Positions 52,183 through 61,640 of a stretch of DNA of 64,000 nt are shown one piece after another. The stretch comes from Thermoproteota archaeon (GTDB lineage: Archaea; Korarchaeota; Korarchaeia; Korarchaeales; Korarchaeaceae): NCBI GenBank assembly GCA_027491435.1, contig JAOZFG010000028.1:1-64000 (forward strand), given 5' to 3'. The translations under genes and the position numbers were made by a program. Numbering within the stretch: the stretch's first letter is position 1; each line of letters starts with the position of its first letter. The notes under the pieces are model-generated. The model was not told where the DNA came from. It searched no databases and was given only the letters and a program-made list of their open reading frames with translations.

Positions 52183-53163
52183 ATGCTGATAAGGGTTGAA
52201 AACTTGACCAAGCACTTCCCCGTAAGGAGGAGCTGGTCTGACATAGTTATGGGAGCTCCTCAGAAGTTCGTTAAGGCTGTTAACGGTATTTCTTTCACAA
52301 TAGAGGAAAAAGAGGTCTTCTGCCTGGCTGGGGAGTCGGGGTGCGGCAAGAGCACCACGGGAAGGTTGCTGATAAGGCTTCTGGAACCTACTTCAGGGCA
52401 CGTCTACTTCAAGGGCAGGGACATATATAGCATACCCAGGAGGGAGTTCAGGGAGTACAGGAAGCTCATGCAGATAATATTCCAGGACCCCTACGAATCC
52501 CTGAACCCCAGGATGACCGTTTACGACCTTATAGAGGAACCACTACGAATCCACCGGATAGGGGATCAGGAGGAGAGGTTCGACAAGGTCTATCAGGCCC
52601 TGCAAGACGTTGGGCTCGAGCCCCCCGAGGACTTCATGATCAGGTTCCCCCACCAGCTCTCCGGCGGTCAGAGGCAAAGGGTAGCCATAGCCAGGGCCTT
52701 AATACTTAATCCTGAGTTCGTAGTGGCTGACGAGCCCGTCAGCATGCTAGACGTGTCGATAAGGGCTGGTATACTGGAGCTCATGCTCAGGTTGAAGAGG
52801 AAGTACGGGCTAACCTACTTGTTCATAACCCACGACCTTTCAGTTGCCTATCACATGTGTGACAGGATAGCCATAATGTACCTGGGCAAGATAGTGGAGA
52901 TGGGACCGTCTGAACGTGTGATAATGGAACCACTTCACCCCTACACGAAGGCCCTAGTTGCTGCCGTGCCTAAAGGAGAGCCTAAGCTTAGGCATGAGAT
53001 AAAACACGTTCCTATAAAAGGGGACGTGCCAAGCCCTATAGACCTGCCCAAGGGTTGCATCTTCAACCCGAGGTGTGTGGAGAGGTTTGAGCCCTGCGAT
53101 AAGGAGGAACCTCCTCTTGTGGAGGTTGACGGCAGGCTAGTGGCCTGCCACCTTTACAGGTGA
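52183..53163 (+). CDS. dppF: oligopeptide ABC ATPase DppF
   Basis: This 326-residue ATPase has Walker A GESGCGKST, LSGGQRQRVAIARALIL, Walker B VVADEPVSMLDVSIR and the same Cys-bearing tail (KGCIFNPRCVERFEPCD). I chose ATG 52183, 1 base after the dppD stop, with GGAGGGGC upstream. A frame from 52096 is inside dppD. It completes the dpp transporter. Confidence 0.94.
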   Translation: MLIRVENLTKHFPVRRSWSDIVMGAPQKFVKAVNGISFTIEEKEVFCLAGESGCGKSTTGRLLIRLLEPTSGHVYFKGRDIYSIPRREFREYRKLMQIIFQDPYESLNPRMTVYDLIEEPLRIHRIGDQEERFDKVYQALQDVGLEPPEDFMIRFPHQLSGGQRQRVAIARALILNPEFVVADEPVSMLDVSIRAGILELMLRLKRKYGLTYLFITHDLSVAYHMCDRIAIMYLGKIVEMGPSERVIMEPLHPYTKALVAAVPKGEPKLRHEIKHVPIKGDVPSPIDLPKGCIFNPRCVERFEPCDKEEPPLVEVDGRLVACHLYR

Positions 53164-53167
53164 TCTT

Positions 53168-54385
53168 ATGTGCAGACCAGCTGAGGAGCTTTATGAGGAG
53201 GCTGTAGAGCTTACCAAATCCCTCGTCTCCATACCCAGCGTGACTGGGGAGGAGGAAGAGATTTCCAAGTTTTTGGAGGACTGGCTAAAGGATAAGGGGG
53301 TTGACTCCTGGAGGGACGAGGTAAATAACGTTATATCCCAGTCCAAGGAGTCGGACTTCTTCCTGATCTTCAACGGCCACATGGATACGGTACCCCCTCA
53401 AGAGGGGTGGACCAAGGACCCCTTCCAGCCGGTAGTTGAGGGGGACAGGCTTTACGGTCTAGGGAGCTCTGACATGAAGGGAGGACTCGCCGCTGCAGCC
53501 GTGGTTTACGCTGAACTGGCCAAGTGCACCGATTACCCCTTGATGTTCACAGCGGTAGTCAGGGAGGAGGGGGGCGACGACACCCCTGAGAACATGAGGG
53601 GGGCCCTTTACCTGGCCAGGAACTTCCTGAAGGGGAAGAGGGGAGTGGCCATAGTGGGAGAGGGATCCCTGGACAGGGAGGGCAGGCTCCTAATAAGGAT
53701 AGGGCATAACGGGAAGCTCAGGTTCAGGGTTAGGGTGAGAGGGATAGCTGGCCACGGCTCCAGGCCGGACTTCGCCGTGAACGCCATATACCTGGCTGTT
53801 GAGTTGGTCAGGGCGTTAAAGGAGAGCTACGACGCTACGCTTCCCGTCAAAATACCCAAGGTGACCCTGGACAACCAGGTGAGGCCTCCCCTGTCAGTCA
53901 CCGTTTTCAGGGCCGGGAAGGCGGTGAACCAGATACCGAGCGAGGCTGAGTTCGTGGTGGACAAGAGGGTGGTTTACGGGGAGGACATAGAGGAGCTGAG
54001 GGGGAGATACACTTCCCTGATAGAAGGTGTTATGTCTGCCCTCAGGAGCGCCCTGGCCACCAAACTAGCCACGCTTGAGAGGGAGATAGGAGCTGAGATT
54101 GAGGAGGTTGGGTTGAACAGACCTCCATACATGCTTCCTGACACAGAGGAAGCTAACAGGTTGTTGAACGCCGCCAAGAAGGCCGTTCAGGATGTGGAGG
54201 GCAGGGTTGACCTGTCTTATGGGACCGGATTCACGGACGCCGAGATACTCTGGTCCTTCGCCGGGATTCCCTCCGTTATCATGGGTCCTGGGGGTAGAGC
54301 CCACGTCCAGGACGAGTACTTGGACCTCCCCGCCCTTAGGAAGGTGGTAGAAGCTTACCTGAAGGTTCCGCGTTACCTCTTCTAA
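53168..54385 (+). CDS. M20-family metallopeptidase
   Basis: This 405-residue peptidase has the M20 metal and catalytic set: GHMDTVPP (His, Asp), GSSDMKGGLAA (Asp), REEGGDD (Glu pair) and a late AHVQDEY (His). The dimerisation insert begins near GIAGHGSRPD (about residue 193). It likely trims peptides brought in by the transporter; it begins 4 bases after dppF, so co-transcription is likely. The exact substrate (ArgE, DapE or carboxypeptidase type) is open. Confidence 0.92.
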   Translation: MCRPAEELYEEAVELTKSLVSIPSVTGEEEEISKFLEDWLKDKGVDSWRDEVNNVISQSKESDFFLIFNGHMDTVPPQEGWTKDPFQPVVEGDRLYGLGSSDMKGGLAAAAVVYAELAKCTDYPLMFTAVVREEGGDDTPENMRGALYLARNFLKGKRGVAIVGEGSLDREGRLLIRIGHNGKLRFRVRVRGIAGHGSRPDFAVNAIYLAVELVRALKESYDATLPVKIPKVTLDNQVRPPLSVTVFRAGKAVNQIPSEAEFVVDKRVVYGEDIEELRGRYTSLIEGVMSALRSALATKLATLEREIGAEIEEVGLNRPPYMLPDTEEANRLLNAAKKAVQDVEGRVDLSYGTGFTDAEILWSFAGIPSVIMGPGGRAHVQDEYLDLPALRKVVEAYLKVPRYLF

Positions 54386-54413
54386 AGCTTTAGGCTAATA
54401 AGAGGGTGAGGTG

Positions 54414-54959
54414 ATGAGGTCCGGATTAAAGGCCTGCCTCCCGCTGCTCTTCCTAGCCTTCCTAATGGGATATGCTTTAAGCCTGTACAGCGGGCCCGTG
54501 GAGAGAGGAGGCCCCATGAAGGGGCCAATCACCCCCTACTTCTGCCCGGAGGATCACTGCGCCTTGAGGGTGATCAGCTGGGTGAACAGGGCGAACAGCT
54601 CGATAGATCTTGCGATATACTCCTTCACCCACGACGACATAAGCAGGGCCCTCATAGAGGCCTACAGGAGGGGGGTGAAGGTCAGGGTCATAATGGAGGA
54701 GAGGAACGTGGACAAGTACAGCGAGTACGAGAAGCTGGTTGAAGCCGGCATACCGGTGAAGCTGGATGAGAACAGCGCCCTGATGCACAACAAGTTCATG
54801 GTGATAGACGGCAAGGTCGTGTTGACGGGAAGTTTCAACTACACCAACAGCGCCGATAAGAGAAATGATGAGAACCTCCTAGTCGTGGTATCGCCGCAGG
54901 TCGCTGAGAGCTACGAGGCCGAATTTAACGAGATGTGGTCTGGGGTATATGGGGGTTAG
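54414..54959 (+). CDS. secreted phospholipase-D-family nuclease
   Basis: This is a 181-residue protein with a signal/anchor helix (CLPLLFLAFLMGYALSL) and one HKD motif: MHNKFMVIDGKVVLTGSFNY (HxK then the Asp), with SADKRNDENLLVV after it. Small single-motif members of the family dimerise and act as nucleases, so it may degrade DNA outside the cell. ATG 54414 has AGAGGGTGAGG upstream. It ends in a 3-base convergent overlap with the following dehydrogenase gene. Confidence 0.9.
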   Translation: MRSGLKACLPLLFLAFLMGYALSLYSGPVERGGPMKGPITPYFCPEDHCALRVISWVNRANSSIDLAIYSFTHDDISRALIEAYRRGVKVRVIMEERNVDKYSEYEKLVEAGIPVKLDENSALMHNKFMVIDGKVVLTGSFNYTNSADKRNDENLLVVVSPQVAESYEAEFNEMWSGVYGG

Positions 54960-55948
54960 CTCCCCAGCATTTTGACCTCCTCCGGGGGCCTCACCCTCAC
55001 CACCTCCCTGTTCACCAGGTCCTCTGGAATCTGGCCCATGAGCACCTTCACCACGTTTTTTGCAGCCTGATAACTTATGTCCTCCACGGACTCTACGGTG
55101 GCCCCGGCGTAGTGGGGGGTTAGCACCGTTGAGAAGGCCTCGTCGAAGAGCTCGCTCTCGGTCAGAGGTTCGACTGGGTAAACGTCGGTTGCGAAGCCCT
55201 TGAGTTTGCCCTCCTTCAACGCCCTGGCCACGGCCTGAAGGTCCACCAGGGCCCCCCTCCCCACGTTGACTAGGTACTTGCCCTCCATCATCTGTACCCT
55301 CCTCTCGTCAATTATGCGCTCGGTTTCAGGGGTTAGCGGGAGTATCAGCACGATTACGTCGCTCCTCCTTATCAGCTCATCTACCTCCAGGTATTCTGCG
55401 TCGACGTCCTTCCTGGTCCTTGACCAGTACACCACCTCAGTCCCTAAGGCCTTCATCCTCCTTAGGATGGCCTTCCCTATGGCCCCCATGCCCAAAATGC
55501 CCACAGTCTTGCCGAAGAGCATGTTCATCTCCCTGTACCTCGACCAGACCTTCTGGTGGTCGTCCCACTCTCCCCTCCTAACCATGGAGTCGAAGTAGGG
55601 TATCCTCCTCATCAGGGCGATGGTGAGGCCCACGGTGAACTCGGCTACCGCTTCGCTCAGAAGTCCAGTCACCCTAGTGACGTAAATTCCCCTTTTGGTG
55701 GCCTCCTCCACGTCTATGTTGTCGTAACCGGCTGAGTGTGCGCTTATCACCTTCAGCTTGGGAGCCGAGGCTATAAGCTCGGAGTCGAACCTGTAGTTTA
55801 GGGGCACTATGACCGCGTCGTACTCTGGCAACTTCGACTTCAGCTCCTCCCTATCTGGGTAGGGGAGCACGTCCACCTCGCAAAACCTCTTCAGGTACTC
55901 GAGACCCTTGGACTTGATTTTTAACAGGGAGAGCACCTTGGGCCGCAT
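54956..55948 (-). CDS. D-2-hydroxyacid dehydrogenase
   Basis: This is a 330-residue NAD-dependent dehydrogenase of the SerA/glyoxylate-reductase family: dinucleotide motif GILGMGAIGKAILRRM (about 147-162), VNVGRGALVDLQAVARAL, and a His in TPHYAGATVES (active-site base). The Asp/Glu set is intact. I chose ATG 55948 because a TATA-like box on the minus strand (CTTTAAGTTAT, near 55966-55976) is about 24 bases upstream; TTG 55957 is also possible. Substrate may be phosphoglycerate, glyoxylate or hydroxypyruvate. Confidence 0.9.
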   Translation of the reverse strand: MRPKVLSLLKIKSKGLEYLKRFCEVDVLPYPDREELKSKLPEYDAVIVPLNYRFDSELIASAPKLKVISAHSAGYDNIDVEEATKRGIYVTRVTGLLSEAVAEFTVGLTIALMRRIPYFDSMVRRGEWDDHQKVWSRYREMNMLFGKTVGILGMGAIGKAILRRMKALGTEVVYWSRTRKDVDAEYLEVDELIRRSDVIVLILPLTPETERIIDERRVQMMEGKYLVNVGRGALVDLQAVARALKEGKLKGFATDVYPVEPLTESELFDEAFSTVLTPHYAGATVESVEDISYQAAKNVVKVLMGQIPEDLVNREVVRVRPPEEVKMLGS

Positions 55949-55965
55949 CGGTTGCAACGACGGGG

Positions 55966-55976
55966 ATAACTTAAAG
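55966..55976. promoter_or_regulatory. shared TATA-like box of divergent genes
   Basis: ATAACTTAAAG lies midway between the dehydrogenase (ATG 55948, minus) and mntA (GTG 55999, plus). It is about 24 bases from one start and 28 from the other, so one AT-rich box could position both leaderless starts. Confidence 0.45.
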
Positions 55977-55998
55977 GTGTGTAGGGTCAGTTATTAAC

Positions 55999-56418
55999 GT
56001 GAAGTCGTCTGAGGTGCCCGCACTTAAGAGATTGCCAGAGGTCGTAAGGGTGCTTAAGGGGAGGAAAGAAGTTCTGTTCGCCTATCTGTTCGGCTCAACA
56101 TCTAGGGGAAAGGCTGGAGCGTTAAGCGACATTGATGTTGCGATTTACCTGAACCCCAAGCTTAAGGAGATGACGCAGGTCTGGCTAGACATAGCCAGTG
56201 AGCTTAGCTTCAAAGATGTACACGTAGACCTGATTCTACTAAACACAGCCAGCTACAGGTTGGCGTTCGAAGCTATAAAGGGGAAGTTACTCTTCTCCAG
56301 GGATGAGAGTGCTAGGAAGGAGTTCGTCTACAGGACCATCAGGACCTACCTAGATAGGAGGTATTACGACCTGCTGAGGGCCTCTCTCTTGGAAAAGAAG
56401 TTGAGGAGGGGTAATTGA
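55999..56418 (+). CDS. mntA: MntA nucleotidyltransferase antitoxin
   Basis: This 139-residue MNT protein has FAYLFGSTSRGKAGALSDID (GSx10DxD pattern, about residues 28-47) and a later Asp in HVDLILLN. It lies 5' of a HepT-type HEPN, a classical HEPN/MNT pair in which MntA adds AMP to HepT and neutralises it. The start is GTG 55999. Confidence 0.9.
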   Translation: MKSSEVPALKRLPEVVRVLKGRKEVLFAYLFGSTSRGKAGALSDIDVAIYLNPKLKEMTQVWLDIASELSFKDVHVDLILLNTASYRLAFEAIKGKLLFSRDESARKEFVYRTIRTYLDRRYYDLLRASLLEKKLRRGN

Positions 56419-56852
56419 TGTACTTCAGGGAGAAAGCTTTAGAGAAAATCAGGTACATGAGGCTCTCACTATCTTATCTAGAGAGCAAGAAGGGCGTTAA
56501 ATTGGAAGAGTTGACCTCAAATTACGAGCTGAGATCCGCAATAGAGAGGAACCTACACGTCGCCATTGAGTCAGCCTTAGCTTTAGGGGAGATGATAATA
56601 TCTGAGCTTGGAGGAGAACCCCCTGAGACCAACAGGGAGGTCTTCATAAGGTTAGGGGAGATTGGAGTAATACCTTCGAACTTCGCCGAAAGGTTGGCAC
56701 CACTAGCTGGCTTAAGGAACATCCTGGTTCATCAGTATAACAGGGTAGATCCTCAAAAAATACTAGAGTTTCTCCCAAGAATCATCCGTGATCTTAGAGA
56801 TTACATCGAATACGTAATGATTTTTTTAAGCGAATCAGCGAACGAGAGCTGA
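56418..56852 (+). CDS. hepT: HepT toxin (HEPN, DUF86)
   Basis: This 144-residue HEPN has the toxin motif RNILVHQYNRVD (Rx4HxY) at about residues 108-119. This is the RNase signature, so it should be an active toxin. ATG 56418 overlaps the last base of the mntA stop (TGATG); TTG 56415 is an alternative. Confidence 0.92.
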   Translation: MYFREKALEKIRYMRLSLSYLESKKGVKLEELTSNYELRSAIERNLHVAIESALALGEMIISELGGEPPETNREVFIRLGEIGVIPSNFAERLAPLAGLRNILVHQYNRVDPQKILEFLPRIIRDLRDYIEYVMIFLSESANES

Positions 56853-56873
56853 AAGTCAATTATTTTAATTTTA

Positions 56874-58172
56874 GTGGCCCAAACCCATAGGGTGGTCGAT
56901 TTGGTAGAAGTGTTAGAGAGCCCGCCTGAGTTCAAGAAGCTCAGGGTGCCCGAAGAGGGGGAGAAGATAACAGTTAGGGATGGCAGGCTGGCGGTGCCCG
57001 ACGAGCCCATCGTAGTTTACATAGAGGGGGACGGGATAGGCCCCCAGATAGTCAGCCAGGCCAGGGCGGTCATAGACGCTGCGGTCGAGAAGGTTTACGG
57101 TGGGAAGAGGAGGATAGTCTGGTGGGAGGCTTACGCTGGAGAGAAGGCCATGAAGGAGTATGGGGAGCTCCTGCCCGAGGACACGATACTGGCCATAAGG
57201 TACAGCGTTGTGGCCCTCAAGGGACCGCTCACCACGCCCGTGGGCACTGGCTTCAGGTCCCTCAACGTGGCCCTCAGGAAGAAGCTGGACCTCTACGCCA
57301 ACATAAGGCCCGTTCAGTTCTTCGGGCAGCCCTCCCCCCACAAGTACGCTGAACACGACAACTTCGTCATATTCAGGGAGAACACGGAGGACCTCTACGC
57401 TGGAATAGAGTGGAGGGCTGACAGCCCTGAGGCCCAGAAGATTAGGGAGTTCCTGAAGAAGGAGTTCGGGATAGAGTTGAGGGAGGACGCTGGCATAGGC
57501 ATAAAGCCGATAAGCAAGTTTGGGACTCAGAGGCTCATGAGGAAGGCTTTACAGTACGCAATTGACAACAACAGGGGGCCTGTGACCATAATGCACAAGG
57601 GCAACATAATGAAGTACACTGAGGGCGCCTTTAGGGAGTGGGCCTACGAGTTAGCGGTCACCGAGTTCAGGGATTACGTGGTAACTGAGGAGGAGCTTTG
57701 GGAGAAGTACAACGGACAGCTTCCTGAGGGCAAGATCCTGGTGAACGACAGGATAGCGGACAACATGCTCCAGCAGATAATAACGAGGCCCTGGGACTAC
57801 GACGTGATAGTGGCCCCAAACGTCAACGGGGACTACATAAGCGACGAGGCCAACGCCCTGGTGGGGGGCATAGGCATGGCCGCCGGGATGAACGCCGGCG
57901 ACTACATGGCTTTGGCCGAGCCCGTACACGGGACCGCTCCCAAGTACGCTGGAAAGGACGTGGCCAACCCGACAGCTGAGATACTGAGCGGATGCCTCCT
58001 GCTAGAGTACATAGGTTGGAAGGAGGCCTCTGAGGTCATAAAGAAGGCCATAAGGGAGGCTATAACCGGTAAGAAGGTCACCCAGGACCTCGCCAGGCAC
58101 ATGCCCGGGGTGGAACCTTTAAAGGCCAGCGAGTACACCCAAGTGCTCATCGACATAATAAGGCGGGGCTAA
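56874..58172 (+). CDS. icd: NADP-type isocitrate dehydrogenase
   Basis: This 432-residue protein is isocitrate dehydrogenase of the TCA cycle: YIEGDGIGPQIV, the substrate block GTGFRSLNVALRKKLDLYAN, FRENTEDLYAGIEW, the Mg Asp regions VNDRIADNMLQQIITRPWDYD and NGDYISD, and the cofactor region EPVHGTAPKYAGKDVANPTAE. Aeropyrum-type enzymes match closely from memory. GTG 56892 is spaced about 27 bases from a TATA-like TATTTTAATTTT (56860-56871) and may be the real leaderless start, instead of GTG 56874. Confidence 0.95.
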   Translation: MAQTHRVVDLVEVLESPPEFKKLRVPEEGEKITVRDGRLAVPDEPIVVYIEGDGIGPQIVSQARAVIDAAVEKVYGGKRRIVWWEAYAGEKAMKEYGELLPEDTILAIRYSVVALKGPLTTPVGTGFRSLNVALRKKLDLYANIRPVQFFGQPSPHKYAEHDNFVIFRENTEDLYAGIEWRADSPEAQKIREFLKKEFGIELREDAGIGIKPISKFGTQRLMRKALQYAIDNNRGPVTIMHKGNIMKYTEGAFREWAYELAVTEFRDYVVTEEELWEKYNGQLPEGKILVNDRIADNMLQQIITRPWDYDVIVAPNVNGDYISDEANALVGGIGMAAGMNAGDYMALAEPVHGTAPKYAGKDVANPTAEILSGCLLLEYIGWKEASEVIKKAIREAITGKKVTQDLARHMPGVEPLKASEYTQVLIDIIRRG

Positions 58173-58367
58173 ACCATTGGCCCCCACTCCTTCTTTATGC
58201 TTAACGTTGAAGCCCCTGAAGGCTCTTATCACGCCTTTCACCTTCCCTGGATGTTAGATCCCCTGGCTTATAGGTCCCCTGGAGGCGTACAGAAAAACCG
58301 ACTAGTCCCTCAAGCAGGCCCTATGAGTAACGCTTTATAGCTCAGGCCGGCATTAAGGGGGAGGACC

Positions 58368-59699
58368 TTGAGGCTGAAATATCACAGAGGCACCATAATA
58401 GTTGAGGGGGTTAGAAGGGCCCCGTTCTGCAAATGGGACCCCAGGATAAACGCCTTGAGGGCCTTGGCCTTCAGGTACAGGGAGCTTAAGGAGTCCTTTC
58501 CAACGGCGGTGGATGAGGTCATGGACCCTCTGCCCGTGCCGCCCCTCAAGTCGGACGTGGAGCTCAAGCCCTTCCAGAGGGAAGCCCTGGACTCCTGGAT
58601 GTCCGAGAGGAGGGGGATCATAGTCCTGCCCACCGGGGCCGGCAAGACTTACATAGCTTTGAAGGCCATGGAGGAGCTTAACGTCTCCACCCTGGTGGTG
58701 GTGCCCACCCTGCCCCTGCTGGAGCAGTGGAGGGAGAAGATAAGGAGGCACCTGGGATTTGACCCCGGGACAGTTGGAGGCGGGAGGTCGGAGCTCAGGG
58801 GGATAACCGTAATAACTTACGACTCCGCCTACCTGAAGGCAGATACGCTGGGCAACAAGTTCGAGCTCGTGGTCTTCGACGAGGTTCACCACCTGGCGGC
58901 TGAGGGTTACATAGAGATAGCCCAATACCTGGCGTCCCCCTACAGGATGGGCCTCACCGCCACGCTGGAGAGGGAGGATGGCAGGCACACCCTCCTCTTC
59001 CCCCTGGTAGGAGGGGTCGTCTACCAGCTGAGCCCCAGGGAGCTGTCAGGGGAGCACCTGTCCGAGTTCGAGACCATAAGGGTGAGGGTCGAGCTGACCC
59101 CTGAGGAGAGGGCTAAGTACGAGGAGCTGATAAAAAAGTATAACGAGAGCCTGAGGAAGGCCAACATGAAGATAACGTCGCTGGAGGACTTCAGGAGGTT
59201 GATAATGAGGAGCGGTCTCAACAAGGACGCTAGGAGGGCCCTTATCTACTGGAATCAGGCGAGGAAGGTGGCTATAAACTCTAGGTCTAAGCTGAAGGTT
59301 TTGGAGGACCTTCTAGAGAGCCACAGGAATGACAAGGTGATCATATTCACAGAGTACAACGAGATGGCCGAGGAGATAAGCAAGAGGTTCCTAATACCCC
59401 TGATAACCCACAGGACCCACAAGGAGGAGAGGTCCAAGATATTGGAGGCCTTCAAGATAGGCTCGGTCACTAAGATAGTCACCTCCAAGGTCTTGGACGA
59501 GGGGGTTGACGTGCCGGATGCCAGGGTGGGCATAATACTGGGAGGGACTGGAAGCAGGAGGGAGTTCGTCCAGAGGCTGGGAAGGATCTTGAGGAAGAGG
59601 GAGGGGAAGAGGGCAGTGCTCTACGAGATAGTCTCGGCCGGCACATCAGAGGTTAGAATATCCTACAGGAGGAGGAAGGGCCTCAATGCTTCCCTCTGA
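58368..59699 (+). CDS. XPB-family DNA helicase
   Basis: This 443-residue SF2 helicase is archaeal XPB: damage-recognition-like N-terminus, PTGAGKTYIAL (motif I, about residues 87-97), FDEVHHL, GLTATLERED, VVDEGVDVPD-like SKVLDEGVDVPDARVG and QRLGRILR. It starts at TTG 58368 with GGGGAGGACC upstream. It overlaps bax1 by 14 bases, a coupled partner that acts with it in DNA repair or transcription. Confidence 0.94.
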   Translation: MRLKYHRGTIIVEGVRRAPFCKWDPRINALRALAFRYRELKESFPTAVDEVMDPLPVPPLKSDVELKPFQREALDSWMSERRGIIVLPTGAGKTYIALKAMEELNVSTLVVVPTLPLLEQWREKIRRHLGFDPGTVGGGRSELRGITVITYDSAYLKADTLGNKFELVVFDEVHHLAAEGYIEIAQYLASPYRMGLTATLEREDGRHTLLFPLVGGVVYQLSPRELSGEHLSEFETIRVRVELTPEERAKYEELIKKYNESLRKANMKITSLEDFRRLIMRSGLNKDARRALIYWNQARKVAINSRSKLKVLEDLLESHRNDKVIIFTEYNEMAEEISKRFLIPLITHRTHKEERSKILEAFKIGSVTKIVTSKVLDEGVDVPDARVGIILGGTGSRREFVQRLGRILRKREGKRAVLYEIVSAGTSEVRISYRRRKGLNASL

Positions 59700-61209
59700 G
59701 CTGTTGAGGGCAAGGAGGAGAGGGGACAGGCTCATACCCCTCTGGGCCAGGGGGAGCGAGCTCGAGCTAGCGGTGGCTAAGGAGCTGATCTCCATCTTTA
59801 AGGAGGGGAAGAGCTTAAGGGAGATAGAGGAGGAAGCCGAAGAGGTTGAGAGGCTCTACGAGACCTTTCTGGATTACAAGTTCGTCAGGGGAATTTTCAT
59901 ACTCCTGGAGAGGAAGGCCGAGTTTAGGAGGCCGGAAACGCCGGTTAACCCGATGAGGGCCAGGGAGGTGCTTTACAGGGTAGTGAACGAGAGGTACCAC
60001 GGGTTCGTCCTGGGGGAGGTGAGGGAGGAGGCGCTGAGGCTGGTAGCCCATGAGCTAGGCGTCGATCACGGGGAGGTTGAGAGGGTCCTCTGGGCCGACT
60101 TCGACGAGAACCTAAGGCTGGTTCACTTCCCCGAAGTTGATCCCAAGGAGTTGCTGAGGGAGTACAACCTCTCCCTGTTGCAGACGGCCCTGTTCAAGTC
60201 GGTGAGGATGATTATCAGGACTAAAGCTCCTGGTCACGAGCTTAAGCCCCTGCTCAGGTCAATAAAGGGCAAGGGCCTAATGTACACGGCGTGGAAGGAG
60301 GGGGGACTTACAGTGATATCTGTAGACGGCCCGGCCTCCGTACTGAAGATGACCACCAAGTACGGCACGGCCTTGGCCAAGGTCGTCCCTTCTCTGATGA
60401 GAATGAGTCATTGGGAGCTCTGGGCCAGGATAGTGAGGAAGTTCGGGTCCAGGAAGTCCCTGCTAAAGCTGGAAGTCAGCTCTTCCTCCCGAGACCTCTT
60501 CCCCGAAGCAAAGGTTGAGGTTAAGCCCTTCGACAGCGAGTGGGAGAGGGAGCTCCACAATGCCCTGGTGGCCGACGGCTGGAGGGTTGAGAGGGAGCCC
60601 GATCCCTTGATAGCAGGCAGCTCCGTGATGATCCCCGACTTCAAGGTGAGTAAGGGGCTCGTGAAAGTTTACATAGAGCTGGTCGGCTTTTGGACCCCAG
60701 ATTACGTGAGGAAGAAGGTGGAGAAGGTCAGGAAGGTGAAGGAGCCCGTCCTACTGGTTGTTAGGAAGGACCTCCTGGTGGCCCCCATGGGCAGGCTGGG
60801 AGCCGACGTCCTACTCTTCGAGAGGAGGCTTGATAAGGCCCCCTTGATAAGGAAGCTCAAGGAGCTGGAGAGGTCCCTCCTCCCCAGGGCTCATATAAAG
60901 GTGGAAGGCGATCTAGTGTCCCTGGGGGAGCTGTCCAGGGAGAGCGGCTACACTAAATCCCAGTTGAAGGACCTCCTAAAGGAGGTTAGGGGCTACTCCT
61001 TGGTCGGAGGTTACCTTATCTCCCAGGAGCTTCTGGACAGAATCAGGGAGCTCGTCCTTAGGGAGAGGCCCAGGAAGATAGGCGAGCTCAAATCCCTGCT
61101 CAGGAAGGAAGGGTTGCCCACCTCCGCGGCGGTTGCGCTGGCCGAGGAAGTTGGGCTAAAAGTTAGGTGGAGGAGCCTGGAGGAGGACGAGGCAGACCTC
61201 CTGTACTAG
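59686..61209 (+). CDS. bax1: Bax1 nuclease (DUF790)
   Basis: This 507-residue protein is Bax1, the XPB partner of archaea (DUF790). The N-terminal helical domain binds XPB. The nuclease core has DSEWERELHNALVADGWRVEREPDPL, VMIPDFKVSKG and KVYIELVGFWTPDYVRKKVEKV, the PD-(D/E)XK-type acids and Lys. The C-terminus is charged and helical. It acts with XPB in cutting and opening damaged DNA. Confidence 0.92.
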   Translation: MLPSELLRARRRGDRLIPLWARGSELELAVAKELISIFKEGKSLREIEEEAEEVERLYETFLDYKFVRGIFILLERKAEFRRPETPVNPMRAREVLYRVVNERYHGFVLGEVREEALRLVAHELGVDHGEVERVLWADFDENLRLVHFPEVDPKELLREYNLSLLQTALFKSVRMIIRTKAPGHELKPLLRSIKGKGLMYTAWKEGGLTVISVDGPASVLKMTTKYGTALAKVVPSLMRMSHWELWARIVRKFGSRKSLLKLEVSSSSRDLFPEAKVEVKPFDSEWERELHNALVADGWRVEREPDPLIAGSSVMIPDFKVSKGLVKVYIELVGFWTPDYVRKKVEKVRKVKEPVLLVVRKDLLVAPMGRLGADVLLFERRLDKAPLIRKLKELERSLLPRAHIKVEGDLVSLGELSRESGYTKSQLKDLLKEVRGYSLVGGYLISQELLDRIRELVLRERPRKIGELKSLLRKEGLPTSAAVALAEEVGLKVRWRSLEEDEADLLY

Positions 61210-61640
61210 GCGTTCTTGAGGAAGGCCTTCACGTAGGACAGCACTGACCTTATCAGCCTCTTCAGCTCCCTGCTCTCCTCTTCAACCCTCCTTATGTCCC
61301 TGGATATTTTGACCAGCTCCCTCTCAGCCATGCTAAGCCCCTTCAAGCTCTTCGCTCCCACTATAGAGCGCTTAACCACTAGCTTATTCGTCCTGGACCC
61401 CAGCATCTCCAGCTGCTTGATCAAGTCAGCCTTGACGTTCCTGTGGTCGGAGTCAACCTTTGTGAGGAGGATCCTCATCTTGTAGAGCTCCTTCCTCTCC
61501 TTCTCCAGGGGGTCGAACTCCACGTCCACCCTGAACACGTTGCCAGCGTCGATTAGCTCCACGTAATCCGACAGGCCCAGGGACTCTATAACCTCCTGAA
61601 GTCTACCCAGACCTACCCAGCTACTCCTCCTCATCTCCAA
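61206..61640 (-). CDS. uncharacterised coiled-coil protein
   Basis: This 144-residue protein is charged and helical, mostly coiled coil in its last two thirds (EKERKELYKMRILLTKVDSD, then RRVEEESRELKRLIRSVLSY). I do not recognise it. It overlaps the zinc-ribbon gene by 20 bases and the bax1 end by 4 bases in the opposite strand. Start TTG 61640 or ATG 61634. Confidence 0.7.
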   Translation of the reverse strand: MEMRRSSWVGLGRLQEVIESLGLSDYVELIDAGNVFRVDVEFDPLEKERKELYKMRILLTKVDSDHRNVKADLIKQLEMLGSRTNKLVVKRSIVGAKSLKGLSMAERELVKISRDIRRVEEESRELKRLIRSVLSYVKAFLKNA

